64,000 nucleotides of DNA from Rhizobium sp. RM (GCF_013390595.1 NZ_JACAWV010000012.1:1-64000); one strand, 5' to 3'. Counted from the first letter of the stretch, positions 35,672 through 45,617 are shown. Notes: generated from the sequence alone by a model not told the origin. Program-made: numbers and translations.

Positions 35672-36571
35672 TCACTTCTGGTATTTGTCGATGTATCTGT
35701 TGATTTCGGAGCACATGAAGCGTCCGGATTCGTCGGCCTTGTCTTCCCAGGCGAAAACGCAGGACGTCACGATCCCGTCAAAGCCGATTTCGGAAAGCGT
35801 GCTGAAGAAGTCTTCCCAGGGAACTTCACCCTGGCCGATATTGAGGTGCTGGTGGACGCGCGCCTGCGTCCCGGGCGGATTGAGTATGTAACGCAGGCCG
35901 GAGCTTGCCTTGTGATTGAAGGTGTCGCCGACATGAACGTGGGCAAGAACATCTTTTGCCTCGCGCAGCATAGCCTTCGTGTCATCGCCGAAATAGAAGG
36001 TATGCGGCGCGCAATAGAGGAACCTGACGTTCTTCGAGTTCACCGTTCGGATGATATCGAGCGCTGGCTGCAGCGTCTCGCACCAGTCTTCCGGATGCGG
36101 TTCGACATTCAGCTGGATACCTTCACGTTCAAAGATAGGTACCAGCTCTTCCATAGACCGCCACCAGGCGTCCTCGCAGGCTTCGATCATCGAGCCGGTA
36201 TGGCAGCAATAGCATGAACCCTTGTCAGGGTGCGGACCCCGTCCGAATTCTGAGTTCATCGTATCGACTTCGAGCTCGACCGCGATTTCGATCGCGCGCT
36301 TCCAATGCTTGACCGCCGCCTTTCGTTCGGTTTCATCATTGGAGGCCCAGCGATACATCGGTAACAGCGAAGCAATGCCGACATCGGCCTCTTTAAGCGA
36401 TCTCTTGAGTGTCCTGATCCGCTCGGGGAATACGCGCGGTGCCTTGAACCATTCGAGGAAATCGGCGCGAGGCGATAGCTCGATCCAGTCGAAGCCGAGC
36501 TCCTTCACCTTGTGAGGAAGTTCTTCAAGGCTCAAGTGTCGATGCATGAACGGGTCTATGGCGATCTTCAT
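35672..36571 (-). CDS. iolH: IolH-like TIM-barrel protein
   Basis: This is a 299-residue TIM-barrel protein resembling Bacillus IolH: shared features are VKNWKRMIEIAVE-like (here [13 protein letters not shown]), [25 protein letters not shown] and [14 protein letters not shown]. IolH is of uncertain biochemical role in inositol loci. ATG 36571 has GGAGG five bases upstream; ATG 36583 does not. An 11-base-pair hairpin separates it from the binding-protein gene before it. Confidence 0.85.
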   Translation of the reverse strand: MKIAIDPFMHRHLSLEELPHKVKELGFDWIELSPRADFLEWFKAPRVFPERIRTLKRSLKEADVGIASLLPMYRWASNDETERKAAVKHWKRAIEIAVELEVDTMNSEFGRGPHPDKGSCYCCHTGSMIEACEDAWWRSMEELVPIFEREGIQLNVEPHPEDWCETLQPALDIIRTVNSKNVRFLYCAPHTFYFGDDTKAMLREAKDVLAHVHVGDTFNHKASSGLRYILNPPGTQARVHQHLNIGQGEVPWEDFFSTLSEIGFDGIVTSCVFAWEDKADESGRFMCSEINRYIDKYQK

Positions 36572-36609
36572 GGATGCCTCCATTTCTTTTTACTTGTGCA
36601 AGGGAATGG

Positions 36610-36647
36610 TTGGGGCGCGACGTTGAGAGGAGCCGATCGCGCCCCAA
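36610..36647 (-). other. intercistronic stem-loop after second binding-protein gene
   Basis: TTGGGGCGCGA pairs perfectly with TCGCGCCCCAA over a 16-base loop, right after the binding-protein stop and with no T-tract. It probably stabilises the upstream message or limits expression of downstream genes. Confidence 0.6.
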
Positions 36648-36652
36648 GGCTG

Positions 36653-37582
36653 CTACTTCGCGTAGCTGGCCATGTTCTCGGGTGTCACGAGTTCGAATGG
36701 GACCCAGTAGGTCTTTTCGCTCTTTTCGCCGCCCGCCATCTTCACTGCTGCCTGCGCGGCGACCTCACCCTGCTTGGTGGCGTTCTGGTAGACCGTGATG
36801 TCGATGTCGCCGGCTTTCATTGCAGCCAGACCGTCAGGCGTCGCGTCGATCCCTGCGATCACAATCTTGTCCAAGGACTTCCCTGCCGCCTTGAGCGCCT
36901 GTGCTGCTCCGATCGCCATTTCGTCGTTGTTTGCAATGACGGCGTCGAACTCAATGCCGGCAGTCAACCAGGACGAAACCAGATCCTGTGCCTGTGTGCG
37001 GTTCCAGTTCGCGGTCTGTTTCTCGAGAATCTCGATATTGCATTCCGGCTTCGAAAATACGTCTTCGACGTCTTTGGTCCTGACCAGGGCTGCATGGTTT
37101 TCAAGCGGTCCCATCAGGATCACTGCCTTGCCCTTGCCGCCCAGCAGCTTGCAGGCGGCCTGAGCTTCCATTGTTCCGGAATCGAGCTCATTGGAGCCGA
37201 CAAACGCTGTGCCCTCAGGCAACCCAGCATCAAGTTCTGCTGGCGGGTGATTGACATAAACGAGCGGCACGTTGGCGTCAGCCGCAGCCTTCGTGATGGC
37301 AGCGGTCGCGTCTCCATCAACAGCGTTCACGATCATCGCGTCGACGCCATTGGCGATGAAATTCTGGACCTGGTTAAGCTGTTTTGCCGGGTCAAGCTGA
37401 GCGTCTTCTGTCAGAAGCTCGATCTTACCGTTTCGCTCGGCCTCGCCGCGAATACCATTGAGAAGAATGGTCAGGAAAGGATTGTCGAATGAGGTCATGC
37501 TGACCGCAACACGGGTATCGCTTGCCATTGCTGGAATAGCCAGTGTCAGGCAAAGCGATGTCGTCATCAGAAGCTGTTTCAT
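36653..37582 (-). CDS. sugar/inositol ABC transporter substrate-binding protein (second)
   Basis: This is a 309-residue periplasmic binding protein of the ribose/inositol type (PF13407) with a Sec signal peptide (cleavage after AMA near residue 20). It resembles the binding protein at 40.3-41.2 kb, sharing [42 protein letters not shown] and VAGIDAT. Two similar binding proteins flanking one permease and ATPase suggests a shared channel with two ligand specificities, plausibly different inositols. Confidence 0.9.
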   Translation of the reverse strand: MKQLLMTTSLCLTLAIPAMASDTRVAVSMTSFDNPFLTILLNGIRGEAERNGKIELLTEDAQLDPAKQLNQVQNFIANGVDAMIVNAVDGDATAAITKAAADANVPLVYVNHPPAELDAGLPEGTAFVGSNELDSGTMEAQAACKLLGGKGKAVILMGPLENHAALVRTKDVEDVFSKPECNIEILEKQTANWNRTQAQDLVSSWLTAGIEFDAVIANNDEMAIGAAQALKAAGKSLDKIVIAGIDATPDGLAAMKAGDIDITVYQNATKQGEVAAQAAVKMAGGEKSEKTYWVPFELVTPENMASYAK

Positions 37583-37638
37583 TACAGTTCCTCACAAATT
37601 GGATATTGATACGGGCTTGCCTGGAGAGGCGAGGGCAG

Positions 37639-37657
37639 GGCGGGCAGCTAGCCCGCC
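37639..37657 (-). other. stem-loop after the permease gene
   Basis: GGCGGGC pairs with GCCCGCC across AGCTA, directly after the permease stop and before the second binding-protein gene. There is no T-tract, so this is an intercistronic hairpin rather than a clear terminator. Confidence 0.45.
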
Positions 37658-37662
37658 ATCGA

Positions 37663-38682
37663 TCAGCTTTTCTTGACGCGTTTGCGCTGCCGGTAGACGT
37701 CAGCCACAACGGCCGCGACGATGATCCCGCCCTTCAGCATTTCTTGGTAGTAGGCGTCGAGCCGCAGGAAGGTGAAGCCGGAGATGATTACCCCGAAGAT
37801 GATCATACCGATCATGGTGCCGAGAACCGAGCCGCGTCCGCCGGACAGGGAGACGCCCCCGATAACAGACATGGCTATGGCATCGAGCTCATACATGGTG
37901 CCCATCCCCGCTTGGGCAGTGAGGCCACGGGCCGCGACCACGATTCCGGCGAGGGCGGAAAGCAGACCGGCGACGGCATAGATCTTTACGACGTGCCGCT
38001 CGACATTGATACCGGAAACGCGTGCCGCCTGCGGGTTGGCGCCGATCGCATAGGTGAATTTGCCGTAGCGGGTATAGCGAAGCACGACATGCATTATCGC
38101 CGCAACGAGCAGAAAGATGAAGACAGGGGCCAAACCCTTGCCAAGCGCGGCGAAGCTGTCGGTCGGAAAGCTAATCGGCTGGCCCTTGGTATACCACTTG
38201 GCGAAGCCACGGGCGGTAACCATCATGCCGAGCGTGGCGATGAAAGGCGGTATCTTGGTATAGGCAATAAACCATCCGTTGATCGCTCCACAGATGAGAC
38301 CGACACAGAGACCGACCCCAATTGGCACAACCACCGGCAGATCCGTCAGATGCGGATAAACCGCGCGCTCGAAAGTGCCGACTTGCGCCAGACTCATGGC
38401 GATCATCGCCGTGGCGCCGACGATCGAACCCGAACTGAGATCGATGCCGCCGGATATGATGACCTGGGTCACGCCGATTGCTATGATGCCGATGACCGAG
38501 ACCTGCAAGATCATGATCGACAGACGTTGGGTGTTGCCGAGAAAGCTTTGCCCCTGAAATATCCAGCCGAGGATTTCGAAGGTGAGCGAAATGCCGATCA
38601 ACACGAGCAGAATGTTGAGCTCGGACGGAAGCCGTCGCTTCGCTGTCGGCGAAGGCGCCGTTGATTGAGTAATTGTGTTCAT
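37663..38682 (-). CDS. inositol/ribose-type ABC transporter permease
   Basis: This is a 339-residue RbsC-family permease with about 8-10 membrane helices. QVIISGGIDLSSGSIVG and GGVSLSGGRGSVLGTMIG are family signatures. It forms the inner-membrane channel with the ATPase encoded 21 bases upstream. Order and context match the inositol importer IatP of Caulobacter; ribose or another monosaccharide is the alternative. GGGAGG precedes the start. Confidence 0.9.
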   Translation of the reverse strand: MNTITQSTAPSPTAKRRLPSELNILLVLIGISLTFEILGWIFQGQSFLGNTQRLSIMILQVSVIGIIAIGVTQVIISGGIDLSSGSIVGATAMIAMSLAQVGTFERAVYPHLTDLPVVVPIGVGLCVGLICGAINGWFIAYTKIPPFIATLGMMVTARGFAKWYTKGQPISFPTDSFAALGKGLAPVFIFLLVAAIMHVVLRYTRYGKFTYAIGANPQAARVSGINVERHVVKIYAVAGLLSALAGIVVAARGLTAQAGMGTMYELDAIAMSVIGGVSLSGGRGSVLGTMIGMIIFGVIISGFTFLRLDAYYQEMLKGGIIVAAVVADVYRQRKRVKKS

Positions 38683-38703
38683 TGTTTCCTCCCTTTTCCG
38701 CCG

Positions 38704-40242
38704 TTACCGGGCAGCAAGGTCCATGATTTTGACTTGAGTTGCTTCGGCGCGATCCAGAAAGCCGGAGACGTGGCCTTCGTGCATGACCATGATTCGATCG
38801 CTCATTCCGAGAACCTCGGGGAGTTCGGACGAGATCATGAGCACGGCGACACCCTCGGCTGCCAGGCCAGTGATAAGCCTGTGGATCTCCGATTTGGCTC
38901 CGACATCAATCCCGCGCGTCGGTTCGTCGAGGATCAGAATTCGCGGCTTTGTCAGGAGCCAGCGCGCAATCAGCAATTTCTGCTGATTGCCACCCGACAA
39001 ATTTTCTACCGTTTCATGCAGATCGGGTGTCTTGACGCGAAGTTTGGCCGCCATATCCTCAGCCAGTTTCGTCACAGTCGACTGATCGACAAAACCAGCC
39101 TTGACGTGCGAGCGGGTGATCAGCGCCGACTGGATATTCTCCAAACAATCCAGGGTCAGGAAACAACCTGTTTCCTTTCGGTCTTCTGTCAGAAATGCAA
39201 GCCCAAAGGCCATGGCCTCGCTCGGGCTGGCGATCGAGACCGTCTTGCCATCGATCAGGATCTCACCGGAGCTTGCCGGAGCGACCCCAAACAGGGCCTC
39301 AGCAACATTAGAGCGTTTGGAACCGACCAGACCGGCTAAGCCGAGGATCTCGCCGCGGCGGATTGAAAACGAGATGTCGTAGAAGACGCCAGGGATGGTT
39401 AGGTTTCTAACTTCGAGGATCACGCCGCCGATCGGGCAATCAACTTTCGGAAACATGTCGGTGATCTCGCGGCCGACCATCATGCGAATAATGTCGTCGC
39501 GCGTCACGTCCTTGGAGGGATGGGTGCCAACGTATTTTCCATCACGAAAGACTGTGAACTCATCGGCAATCTCAAAGAGTTCGTTCATCTTGTGGGTGAT
39601 GTAGACGATGCCAATTCCTCGAGAGCGAAGATCGCGGATGATCGCAAACAGGTGCTCTACCTCACGATCGGTCAACGCCGAGGTTGGCTCATCCATTATC
39701 AGGATTGAGGATTCGTAGCTGACCGCACGCGCGATCTCGACCATCTGTTTTTGTGCAACGGTGAGTTCGGAAACCTGTTCTTTCGGATCGAGGACGATGT
39801 TGAGACGCGCAAACAGATCCTGTGTCATCTCGACCATCTTCGAGTGATCAATCAGGCCGAAGCGGTTTTTGGGCTCGCGACGGATCCATATATTCTCTGC
39901 CACCGTCATCCAGTTCATCAGCGCCAGTTCCTGATGGATCATGGCGATACCCTGCTCCAGAGCATCGAGCGGAGACTTCAGCGTGACAGGTAACCCACGC
40001 AGTCTTATTTCACCGGCGTCCGGCTGATAGATTCCAGCGATGATCTTCATCAGCGTGGACTTACCCGCGCCATTCTCGCCCATCAGCGCATGCACGGTTC
40101 CCGGGCGGATCCGTAGTTTGACGTCATCGAGCGCAACGACACCGGGAAACTCCTTGCGGATGCCTTCGATTGCCAGCAAGCCATCGCGCTCAGTATTTTC
40201 GAGCATCTGTTTGATCGCTGCAGCAGTTGTTTGAGTTACCAT
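38704..40242 (-). CDS. inositol/ribose-type ABC transporter ATP-binding protein
   Basis: This is a 512-residue ATPase with two fused ABC domains (RbsA/IatA type). The first has Walker [10 protein letters not shown] and [12 protein letters not shown]; the second has the signature LSGGNQQK and [14 protein letters not shown]. As in other family members, the second domain has a degenerate Walker A (GLVGSKRS). ATG 40242 has GAGG seven bases upstream; the frame extending to 40521 has no support. It energises import of the ligand delivered by either binding protein. Confidence 0.92.
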   Translation of the reverse strand: MVTQTTAAAIKQMLENTERDGLLAIEGIRKEFPGVVALDDVKLRIRPGTVHALMGENGAGKSTLMKIIAGIYQPDAGEIRLRGLPVTLKSPLDALEQGIAMIHQELALMNWMTVAENIWIRREPKNRFGLIDHSKMVEMTQDLFARLNIVLDPKEQVSELTVAQKQMVEIARAVSYESSILIMDEPTSALTDREVEHLFAIIRDLRSRGIGIVYITHKMNELFEIADEFTVFRDGKYVGTHPSKDVTRDDIIRMMVGREITDMFPKVDCPIGGVILEVRNLTIPGVFYDISFSIRRGEILGLAGLVGSKRSNVAEALFGVAPASSGEILIDGKTVSIASPSEAMAFGLAFLTEDRKETGCFLTLDCLENIQSALITRSHVKAGFVDQSTVTKLAEDMAAKLRVKTPDLHETVENLSGGNQQKLLIARWLLTKPRILILDEPTRGIDVGAKSEIHRLITGLAAEGVAVLMISSELPEVLGMSDRIMVMHEGHVSGFLDRAEATQVKIMDLAAR

Positions 40243-40265
40243 TGCAAGTCCTCCGTCTCGCGAAA

Positions 40266-40291
40266 GAGGAAGGCATCGAGACGCCTTCCTC
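40266..40291 (-). other. intercistronic stem-loop after first binding-protein gene
   Basis: GAGGAAGGC pairs perfectly with GCCTTCCTC over eight bases, between the binding-protein stop and the ATPase start, without a T-tract. It is consistent with raising binding-protein mRNA over the rest. Confidence 0.6.
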
Positions 40292-40306
40292 GCATGGCCG
40301 CGCAGG

Positions 40307-41248
40307 TCAGTTCTTCGCCTGGTAATTTTTGAGATTTGCAGGAGTAACGAGTTCGAAGGGCACATAAACCTTCTTTTCGATCGTCTCGCCCTTGGCAATT
40401 TTGAGCGCTGCATCGACCGCGCCTTTTCCCTGGCCTGCGGCGTTCTGGAAGACGGAGACGTCGAGATCACCGGCAGCCATTGAAGCCAAAGCATCTTGCG
40501 TCGCGTCGATGCCGGCAACAATAACGTCTTTCATGTCGCGCCCGGAAGACTTCAGTGACTGGATGGCACCAATGGCCATTTCGTCATTGTTGGAGATGAC
40601 GGCATCAAACTTCACGCCAGCTGACAACCAGTTGGTCATGAGGTCGGCCCCTTGGGTCCGCGACCAGTTTGCGGTCTGCTCTTCGACGATTTTGATGAAG
40701 CTGCAGTCGGGCGTTGCGATGACATCCTTAATGTCCTGTGTGCGCATGCGGGCGGCCTGGTTAGAAAGCTCTCCCATCATGACAACCGCGTTCGCCTCCT
40801 TCTTTCCTGCTTCCTTAAGAATACGGCAGACTTCTTGTGTTTGCAGCGTTCCCGACTGCTTCTCGTCCGAGGCAACGAAGGCTTGTTTCTCCGGTAGATC
40901 ATCGACGTTAACCGGCTGCCGGTTGACATAGACGAGAGGGATACCAGCAGCTGAGGCTGCCTGTGAGAGCGCGGTGGTCGCATCGGTGTCGACCGGATTG
41001 ACAATGATTGCGTCGACGCCCGAGGCCACGAAATTCTGAACCTGGCTCAACTGCTTGCCGACATCGTTCTGTGCGTCTTCAATTTGAAGGGTGACGCCGT
41101 CGAGGCCCTTGGAATAGTCAATCATTCCATTGCGCAGGACTGTCAGGAAATTATCGTCGAACAGTGCCATCGAGACACCTATCGTTTGGGCAGATGCGGA
41201 TGTTGCCAGCATGCTGGCGAATGCCGCCATGATCAAATGTTTCTTCAC
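40307..41248 (-). CDS. sugar/inositol ABC transporter substrate-binding protein (first)
   Basis: This is a 313-residue periplasmic binding protein of the ribose/inositol family with a clear signal peptide (MKKHLIM, cleavage after ASA). GTG 41248 is the likely start: GGAGGAG lies about seven bases upstream, and the alternative GTG at 41263 is itself part of that ribosome site. It opens the large minus-strand transport and iol gene set, downstream of the TATCA/TGATA operator cluster. Confidence 0.88.
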   Translation of the reverse strand: MKKHLIMAAFASMLATSASAQTIGVSMALFDDNFLTVLRNGMIDYSKGLDGVTLQIEDAQNDVGKQLSQVQNFVASGVDAIIVNPVDTDATTALSQAASAAGIPLVYVNRQPVNVDDLPEKQAFVASDEKQSGTLQTQEVCRILKEAGKKEANAVVMMGELSNQAARMRTQDIKDVIATPDCSFIKIVEEQTANWSRTQGADLMTNWLSAGVKFDAVISNNDEMAIGAIQSLKSSGRDMKDVIVAGIDATQDALASMAAGDLDVSVFQNAAGQGKGAVDAALKIAKGETIEKKVYVPFELVTPANLKNYQAKN

Positions 41249-41466
41249 GTGTTTCTCCTCCACGGTTTTTATCTATGTGTTTGCACTTTGCGCTATGCGG
41301 CGCGGTGCCTTGTGAAAGGCAGCAAATCTCCAAGGGCTCCGGCAGTGCCGGTTCCCGTGATCTTTTTGCCTGCGATTTGCAAAATGCAGTGGCCTCCTGT
41401 CTCCACCACCGCACCCCTACAATTTCCTAGAGGGTGGCCGCCGTCAACAATTTGTCAGCGGGAAAA

Positions 41467-41516
41467 CTATCAACTCTGATAGAAAGAATTATCATCCAAT
41501 GATAGAATCTATCATT
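41467..41516. promoter_or_regulatory. cluster of LacI-type operators upstream of inositol transporter
   Basis: Three symmetric elements overlap: CTATCA-N4-TGATAG (41467-41482), TATCAT-CCA-ATGATA (41490-41504) and GATAG-AAT-CTATC (41501-41513). Half-sites recur about every two helical turns. The cluster lies just beyond the lacI stop and about 220-270 bases before the transporter start. A related repeat lies upstream of lacI itself (42574-42587), suggesting this regulator binds here. Confidence 0.65.
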
Positions 41517-41519
41517 CAG

Positions 41520-42548
41520 TTAAAGGCTTTCAGGAACCAGCAAGTGGGCCGGCAAAAACCGCTGCCCGGGGCTTTCTGCCATCCCGTGTTCTTTGGTATG
41601 GATCATCGTCATGATCAAATCTGTGCAAAGCTCTCGCAGCGGGGTCTGAAAGATCCCGGATATGCGCCGCTCGAGGAGTGCTTGGCGTGATTCCGGCGTC
41701 AATTCATTTACGAGGCACGCGATGGATTCTGATCTGTTTTGTTGAATGAGCGCCTCGATTGCCCCTTCCATGCCCCCTCCGATACAGTAGAGACCGACGA
41801 GGTCGGGATAGCGTGATAACGTTTCCATCATCAGGCCATAGGTCAGGCGGCGGGTCTCGAGATTGACGAGTGCATCGAGAACTTCGAATTCAGGCGCGTA
41901 CTCCCGCATGTAAGCTCTAAATCCCGTTTCACGCAGCGAATGACCATGAAACCGGTGTCCTCCAAGAAACAGGAGCACCTTTCCCGGAACCGGCGAAAGC
42001 TTGGAAATCATCCATGCCGCAGTGCGGCCAACCTTCATATTGTTCGTGCCGAGATAGGCTTCACGGACACCTTGTGCGAAGTCCGAAAGCAATGAAAACG
42101 TTGGTACTCCCTTTGATTTTATTGTTGTAACGGCTTTGGTTACATCATGATGGTCGGGGCCAGTTGCCGCAATAGCGTGAACCTTGCCTGTCATTCCAAG
42201 GATTAACTCAGCGAGTTCACCAGGTTCTTCTGATTTCGCAAACTCGATCCTAAGATTGATATGGCGATCTTTGATAGAAGACGCTGCGACTTGAAGTTCG
42301 TGCGCGAAGTCCTTGTAGAAGGTTTGACGCTCTTTCCGCAGGACAATTCCGAAATTATAGGTTGGGAGGTCGCCTGTCATACGCTGACGGATGATATTCG
42401 TACCGTGATAGCCGATTTTTTCCGACGCTTCATACACCTTCTTGGCCGTTTCTTCCCTCACAGGAAGGCGCGCATTTAGGACACGGTCAACGGTTGCAAC
42501 GCTCACACCGGCCGCTGCAGCGAGATCTAGAATTGTTGGACGCTTCAC
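41520..42548 (-). CDS. LacI-family transcriptional regulator (third), probable inositol-transport regulator
   Basis: This 342-residue LacI regulator has TILDLAAAAGVSVATVDRVLN at the N-terminus and a periplasmic-binding-like sensor domain. GTG 42548 is preferred: GAGGA lies six bases upstream, whereas the in-frame TTG 42554 abuts that site. It is paralogous to the regulator at 16.7-17.7 kb. Inverted repeats with TATCA/TGATA or TCATC/GATGA arms occur both upstream of it and between it and the transporter operon, so it probably controls both. Confidence 0.85.
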   Translation of the reverse strand: MKRPTILDLAAAAGVSVATVDRVLNARLPVREETAKKVYEASEKIGYHGTNIIRQRMTGDLPTYNFGIVLRKERQTFYKDFAHELQVAASSIKDRHINLRIEFAKSEEPGELAELILGMTGKVHAIAATGPDHHDVTKAVTTIKSKGVPTFSLLSDFAQGVREAYLGTNNMKVGRTAAWMISKLSPVPGKVLLFLGGHRFHGHSLRETGFRAYMREYAPEFEVLDALVNLETRRLTYGLMMETLSRYPDLVGLYCIGGGMEGAIEALIQQNRSESIACLVNELTPESRQALLERRISGIFQTPLRELCTDLIMTMIHTKEHGMAESPGQRFLPAHLLVPESL

Positions 42549-42573
42549 AGGCAATCCTCATAATTGATTGTTA

Positions 42574-42587
42574 TCATCAGCAGATGA
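42574..42587. promoter_or_regulatory. probable LacI autoregulatory operator
   Basis: TCATC-AGCA-GATGA is a perfect inverted repeat within TTATCATCAG, 26-39 bases upstream of the lacI start. It resembles the TATCAT half-sites in the cluster at 41.47-41.52 kb. Confidence 0.5.
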
Positions 42588-42701
42588 AAGAAATCCTCGC
42601 ATTAACAGTCACCAACATCAATTGGGAAATCCTGCCCCAAGTGCAACGTGCCGGTTTGCAGGGGATCAGACCTCCTCCTGCAAATGGGCCATGAATGCTT
42701 T

Positions 42702-42843
42702 ATGGAAGGTGTTGCGCCGGATTTCTCGTTAGGTGGTCGACCTATGGCTTCCCAGCCGCCGGGCCATTTCGTTCATTGTGACTTTCTGATCAACCAGACG
42801 GTGAAGGAGGCGGCGATCGACGAGGCTTAATCGCGTATAATAT
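42702..42843 (-). mobile_element. IS30-family transposase N-terminal remnant
   Basis: Reading the minus strand gives YTRLSLVDRRLLHRLVDQ, then KVTMNEMARRLGSHRST, a stop codon, then REIRRNTFH. This matches the N-terminal HTH of IS30 transposases (usual ending RLGRHRSTIYREIRRN), with a TAA where tyrosine is expected. About 50 of some 320-380 residues remain. No inverted repeat or catalytic DDE domain is seen, so it is inactive. It directly abuts the truncated oxidase, suggesting an insertion followed by deletion. Confidence 0.65.
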
Positions 42844-42892
42844 CCGGACAAGAAAAAATCTCCAAAGTGAAGCCATTGAAAATTATTAGCAT

Positions 42893-44390
42893 AATATCGA
42901 CAAGGCCGAGGACCGCGCGCGCATGGTGGCGGTTTCGGACGCCATTTTTGCAATAACCCGCAAGCATGGAGGCATCTTCTGGGGCGAACATGGCAAGGGA
43001 TTGCGCGGTGCCTACCTTCGGGATTGGATCGCGGCGGAAGCCTATTCTGCGCTGCAGGGCATCAAAGCTGCCTTTGACCCGGAGGCGCGTTACAACCCCG
43101 GCAAGCTGGTAACCAACAAGATGCCCATCATGGGCATTGCGACAACGCCGTTTCGTGCGTTCAACGGGCCGGAGGGTGATCCCCTTTCGCTCGCCTTCCG
43201 CTGCAATGGCAACGCGCAATGCCTGAGCTACGCGAAGACGACGCCCATGTGTCCAAGCTTCAAGGCAACGGCGGATATCCGTTACAGCCCCAACGGCAGG
43301 GCGGATGCCCTGCGTACCTGGCACAAGGCTCGCCGTGAGGCTGACGCTGATCTGCCTGTTCTGGAAAAGGATGATGGCGACATTGGACAAGTGTCTTGGG
43401 TGCAAGGCCTGCGCCTCCTCCTGTCCTGTGCAGGTAGACATTCCGACCATGCGACAGGCCTTTATGGCCGATTATTTCAAGCGACATCGCCGGCCGCTTG
43501 CGGATCGTCTTGTGATGATGGCTGAGCGGTTCAGTCCGGCGATCATGGGGCTCGTGCCGTTTCTCGCCCCCGTATGGCCAATTGCCTCGAAGCTCGGTGG
43601 GTGGCTGACGGAGAGCCAGGATCTGCCTCGGCATCTGGCTCGGCTTCCCCAGGGTCTGCAGTTACGCGAAGAAGACCTTCATCCGGGACACTTGCCCGAA
43701 AACACCTTAATCATCGCGCAGGACTGGTTCACCGCACTTTTCGACGGAGCAGTACAGTGGCAATCGATCGCTGGGCTAAGGGCACTTGGCTACAATGTCC
43801 GCTTCCTTCCTATGAGGCCGGGCGGCAAGGTTGCGCTTAGTCTCGGTGACACTGCGGGTTTTCGCCGAATGGCAGATGCCTTTTCCCGTCAGTTGCAAGC
43901 GGCGGCGACGACCGGCCTTCCAATTATTGCCCTCGAGCCCGCCTTTGCCATGATGTTGCGCCAAGATTACGCCAAAGCCGGGTTCGCTCTGCCGCCCGTT
44001 TTTCTGCCTCAGGAGTTCCTTGCTGTCGAGGTCGATCGGCGTGACTTCCCGAAAGCCAATCATGACAGCCCGATAAAGCTTTTGTCACACTGCACTGAGG
44101 CTACCGCCCTCCCGCAGACCGGGATGCTTTGGAAAAAAGTATTCGGGGCAATGGGCCTGAAAACGAATACACCGTCTACCGGGTGCTGCGGCATGGCGGG
44201 GCTTTTTGGGCATCAGAGGCGGCATCAGCCGATGTCGCGCCGCCTACTTGATCTTTCCTGGCGTAGCCATATGGAATCGGAGGATACGACCGTCGCAACC
44301 GGCTATTCCTGTCGATACCAGGCAAAACGCTTCTCCGGCACGCAGCCGGGCCATCCGCTGGGATTGATTGCCGATTTGCTTTCGAAGTGA
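42893..44390 (+). pseudogene. truncated, frameshifted FAD/Fe-S oxidase (YdiJ/glycolate-oxidase type)
   Basis: This is the C-terminal half of a roughly 1000-residue FAD-linked oxidase with a ferredoxin and CCG domain. Reading starts mid-protein at about 42893 (DKAEDRARMVAVSDAIF) and runs through HGGIFWGEHGKG, FDPEARYNPGKL and CNGNAQCLSYAKTTPMCPSFK. Near 43370-43388 the frame shifts by one base, after which DKCLGCKACASSCPVQVD gives the Fe-S cysteine cluster, followed by the CCG-type half with SHCTEA and TGCCGMAG. The N-terminal FAD domain is missing. The shift could be a sequencing error, but the truncation beside the IS remnant supports a dead gene. Confidence 0.8.
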
Positions 44391-44456
44391 AGGGGCCTGG
44401 CGGCTTGTCGAGCTGCCGTGTCTTTCGTAAGCTGAAGGAAATTAGAGGAAATGGGC

Positions 44457-45617
44457 ATGCCTGCCAGTATTCGTCATCTCCGGATGTTTGTGGCATTGGG
44501 GCAGACCAATTCCGTTACCCGTGCTGCCGATATAAACCATGTCTCACAGCCTGCCGTCACTCAAGCCATTACCAAGCTCAGCCAAGATACCGGGCATGTC
44601 CTGCTTCAACGCAGTCCGCAAGGCCTGTTTCTCACCGATGCTGGAACGCTGCTGCACTACCGAGCTGATCGCGCGCTGCGCATTCTTGACAATGCAATGT
44701 CAGACATGGATCGAGCGATCCGCATCCAGGCGACATGGCAGCAACTTGCCGCGCTGATCGCGGTTACCGAGACCGAAAACTTCACACTTGCGGCGCACCA
44801 GCTCGGCCTTGCCCAGCCGACCGTCCATCGCGCCACCACCATGCTGGAAGGGGCGGCCGGCACGACGTTTTTTCAGCGTACGGCGCATGGCTTGATTTCG
44901 ACGCGCGCCGCGCTTCAGTTGGCCCAGGCTGCCCGCCTCGCTTTGGCGGAAATTGATCAGGCTGACGCCGATCTGGCGGCTCTCGATGGTCGCGAAGTGG
45001 GTCGCATCGTGGTTGGAGCCCTACCGTTGTCGCGCTCGGGTTGGCTTCCACGCGCCATTCTGGCCTTTCGAGAGATCAGGCCGCGGTTGTCGCTGCAAGT
45101 GATTGACGGGCGGTACGACGAACTGCTGCATGGTCTGCGCCGGGGCGAAATCGACATGGTTCTTGGAGCGCTACGGTTTCCGACACCTATTGAAGACATC
45201 GAGCAGGAACGGTTGTTCGACGACGAGGTGGTCGTCGTTGCGCGGCGCGACCACGCCCTGATGAACAAGGCCGATCTCGTTTTTGCAGACCTGGCGTCGC
45301 ATCCCTGGGTCATGCCGCGTAGATCCACTCCGTTACGACGGGTTCTCGACACCTTTTTTGGCGCTGAGGCACCAATTAATGTCGTGGAAACATCATCCGT
45401 AATCATGATGCGGGAGATCCTGCGGCAGAGCGACCATCTCGGCGGGCTATCGCGTATGCAGGCGGAGGTGGAGCTGGGCGTTCTCGGGATATTGCCGGTG
45501 CGCCTGCCCAATGCGATGCGGCCCATCGGAATCACCACCCGCGCCGGCTGGGAGCCGACGCGGGCGCAGAGAGAATTGAGGGACGTGCTGCGGCAGACGG
45601 CAGCTGAACTTAATTAG
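44457..45617 (+). CDS. LysR-type regulator with two N-terminal HTH domains
   Basis: This 386-residue regulator has a first LysR HTH at about 4-65 (VTRAADINHVSQPAVTQAITKL), a second at about 93-155 (FTLAAHQLGLAQPTVHRATTMLE) and the effector-binding domain from about 180. Usual LysR proteins are about 300 residues with one HTH. ATG 44457 is eight bases after GAGG; ATG 44451 is too close. It is convergent with the DUF1932-type gene, overlapping by four bases. It shares its architecture with the LysR gene at 57.1-58.4 kb and probably regulates the TRAP and dioxygenase genes. Confidence 0.85.
   Translation: MPASIRHLRMFVALGQTNSVTRAADINHVSQPAVTQAITKLSQDTGHVLLQRSPQGLFLTDAGTLLHYRADRALRILDNAMSDMDRAIRIQATWQQLAALIAVTETENFTLAAHQLGLAQPTVHRATTMLEGAAGTTFFQRTAHGLISTRAALQLAQAARLALAEIDQADADLAALDGREVGRIVVGALPLSRSGWLPRAILAFREIRPRLSLQVIDGRYDELLHGLRRGEIDMVLGALRFPTPIEDIEQERLFDDEVVVVARRDHALMNKADLVFADLASHPWVMPRRSTPLRRVLDTFFGAEAPINVVETSSVIMMREILRQSDHLGGLSRMQAEVELGVLGILPVRLPNAMRPIGITTRAGWEPTRAQRELRDVLRQTAAELN

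Larger units (their letters stand above)
42549..42892. other. intergenic region with lacI promoter and IS remnant
   Basis: The first part holds the minus-strand promoter of lacI, including the inverted repeat at 42574-42587. The middle is an IS30-type transposase fragment (about 42702-42843). The right end abuts the truncated oxidase at about 42893. No intact gene is present. Confidence 0.55.
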
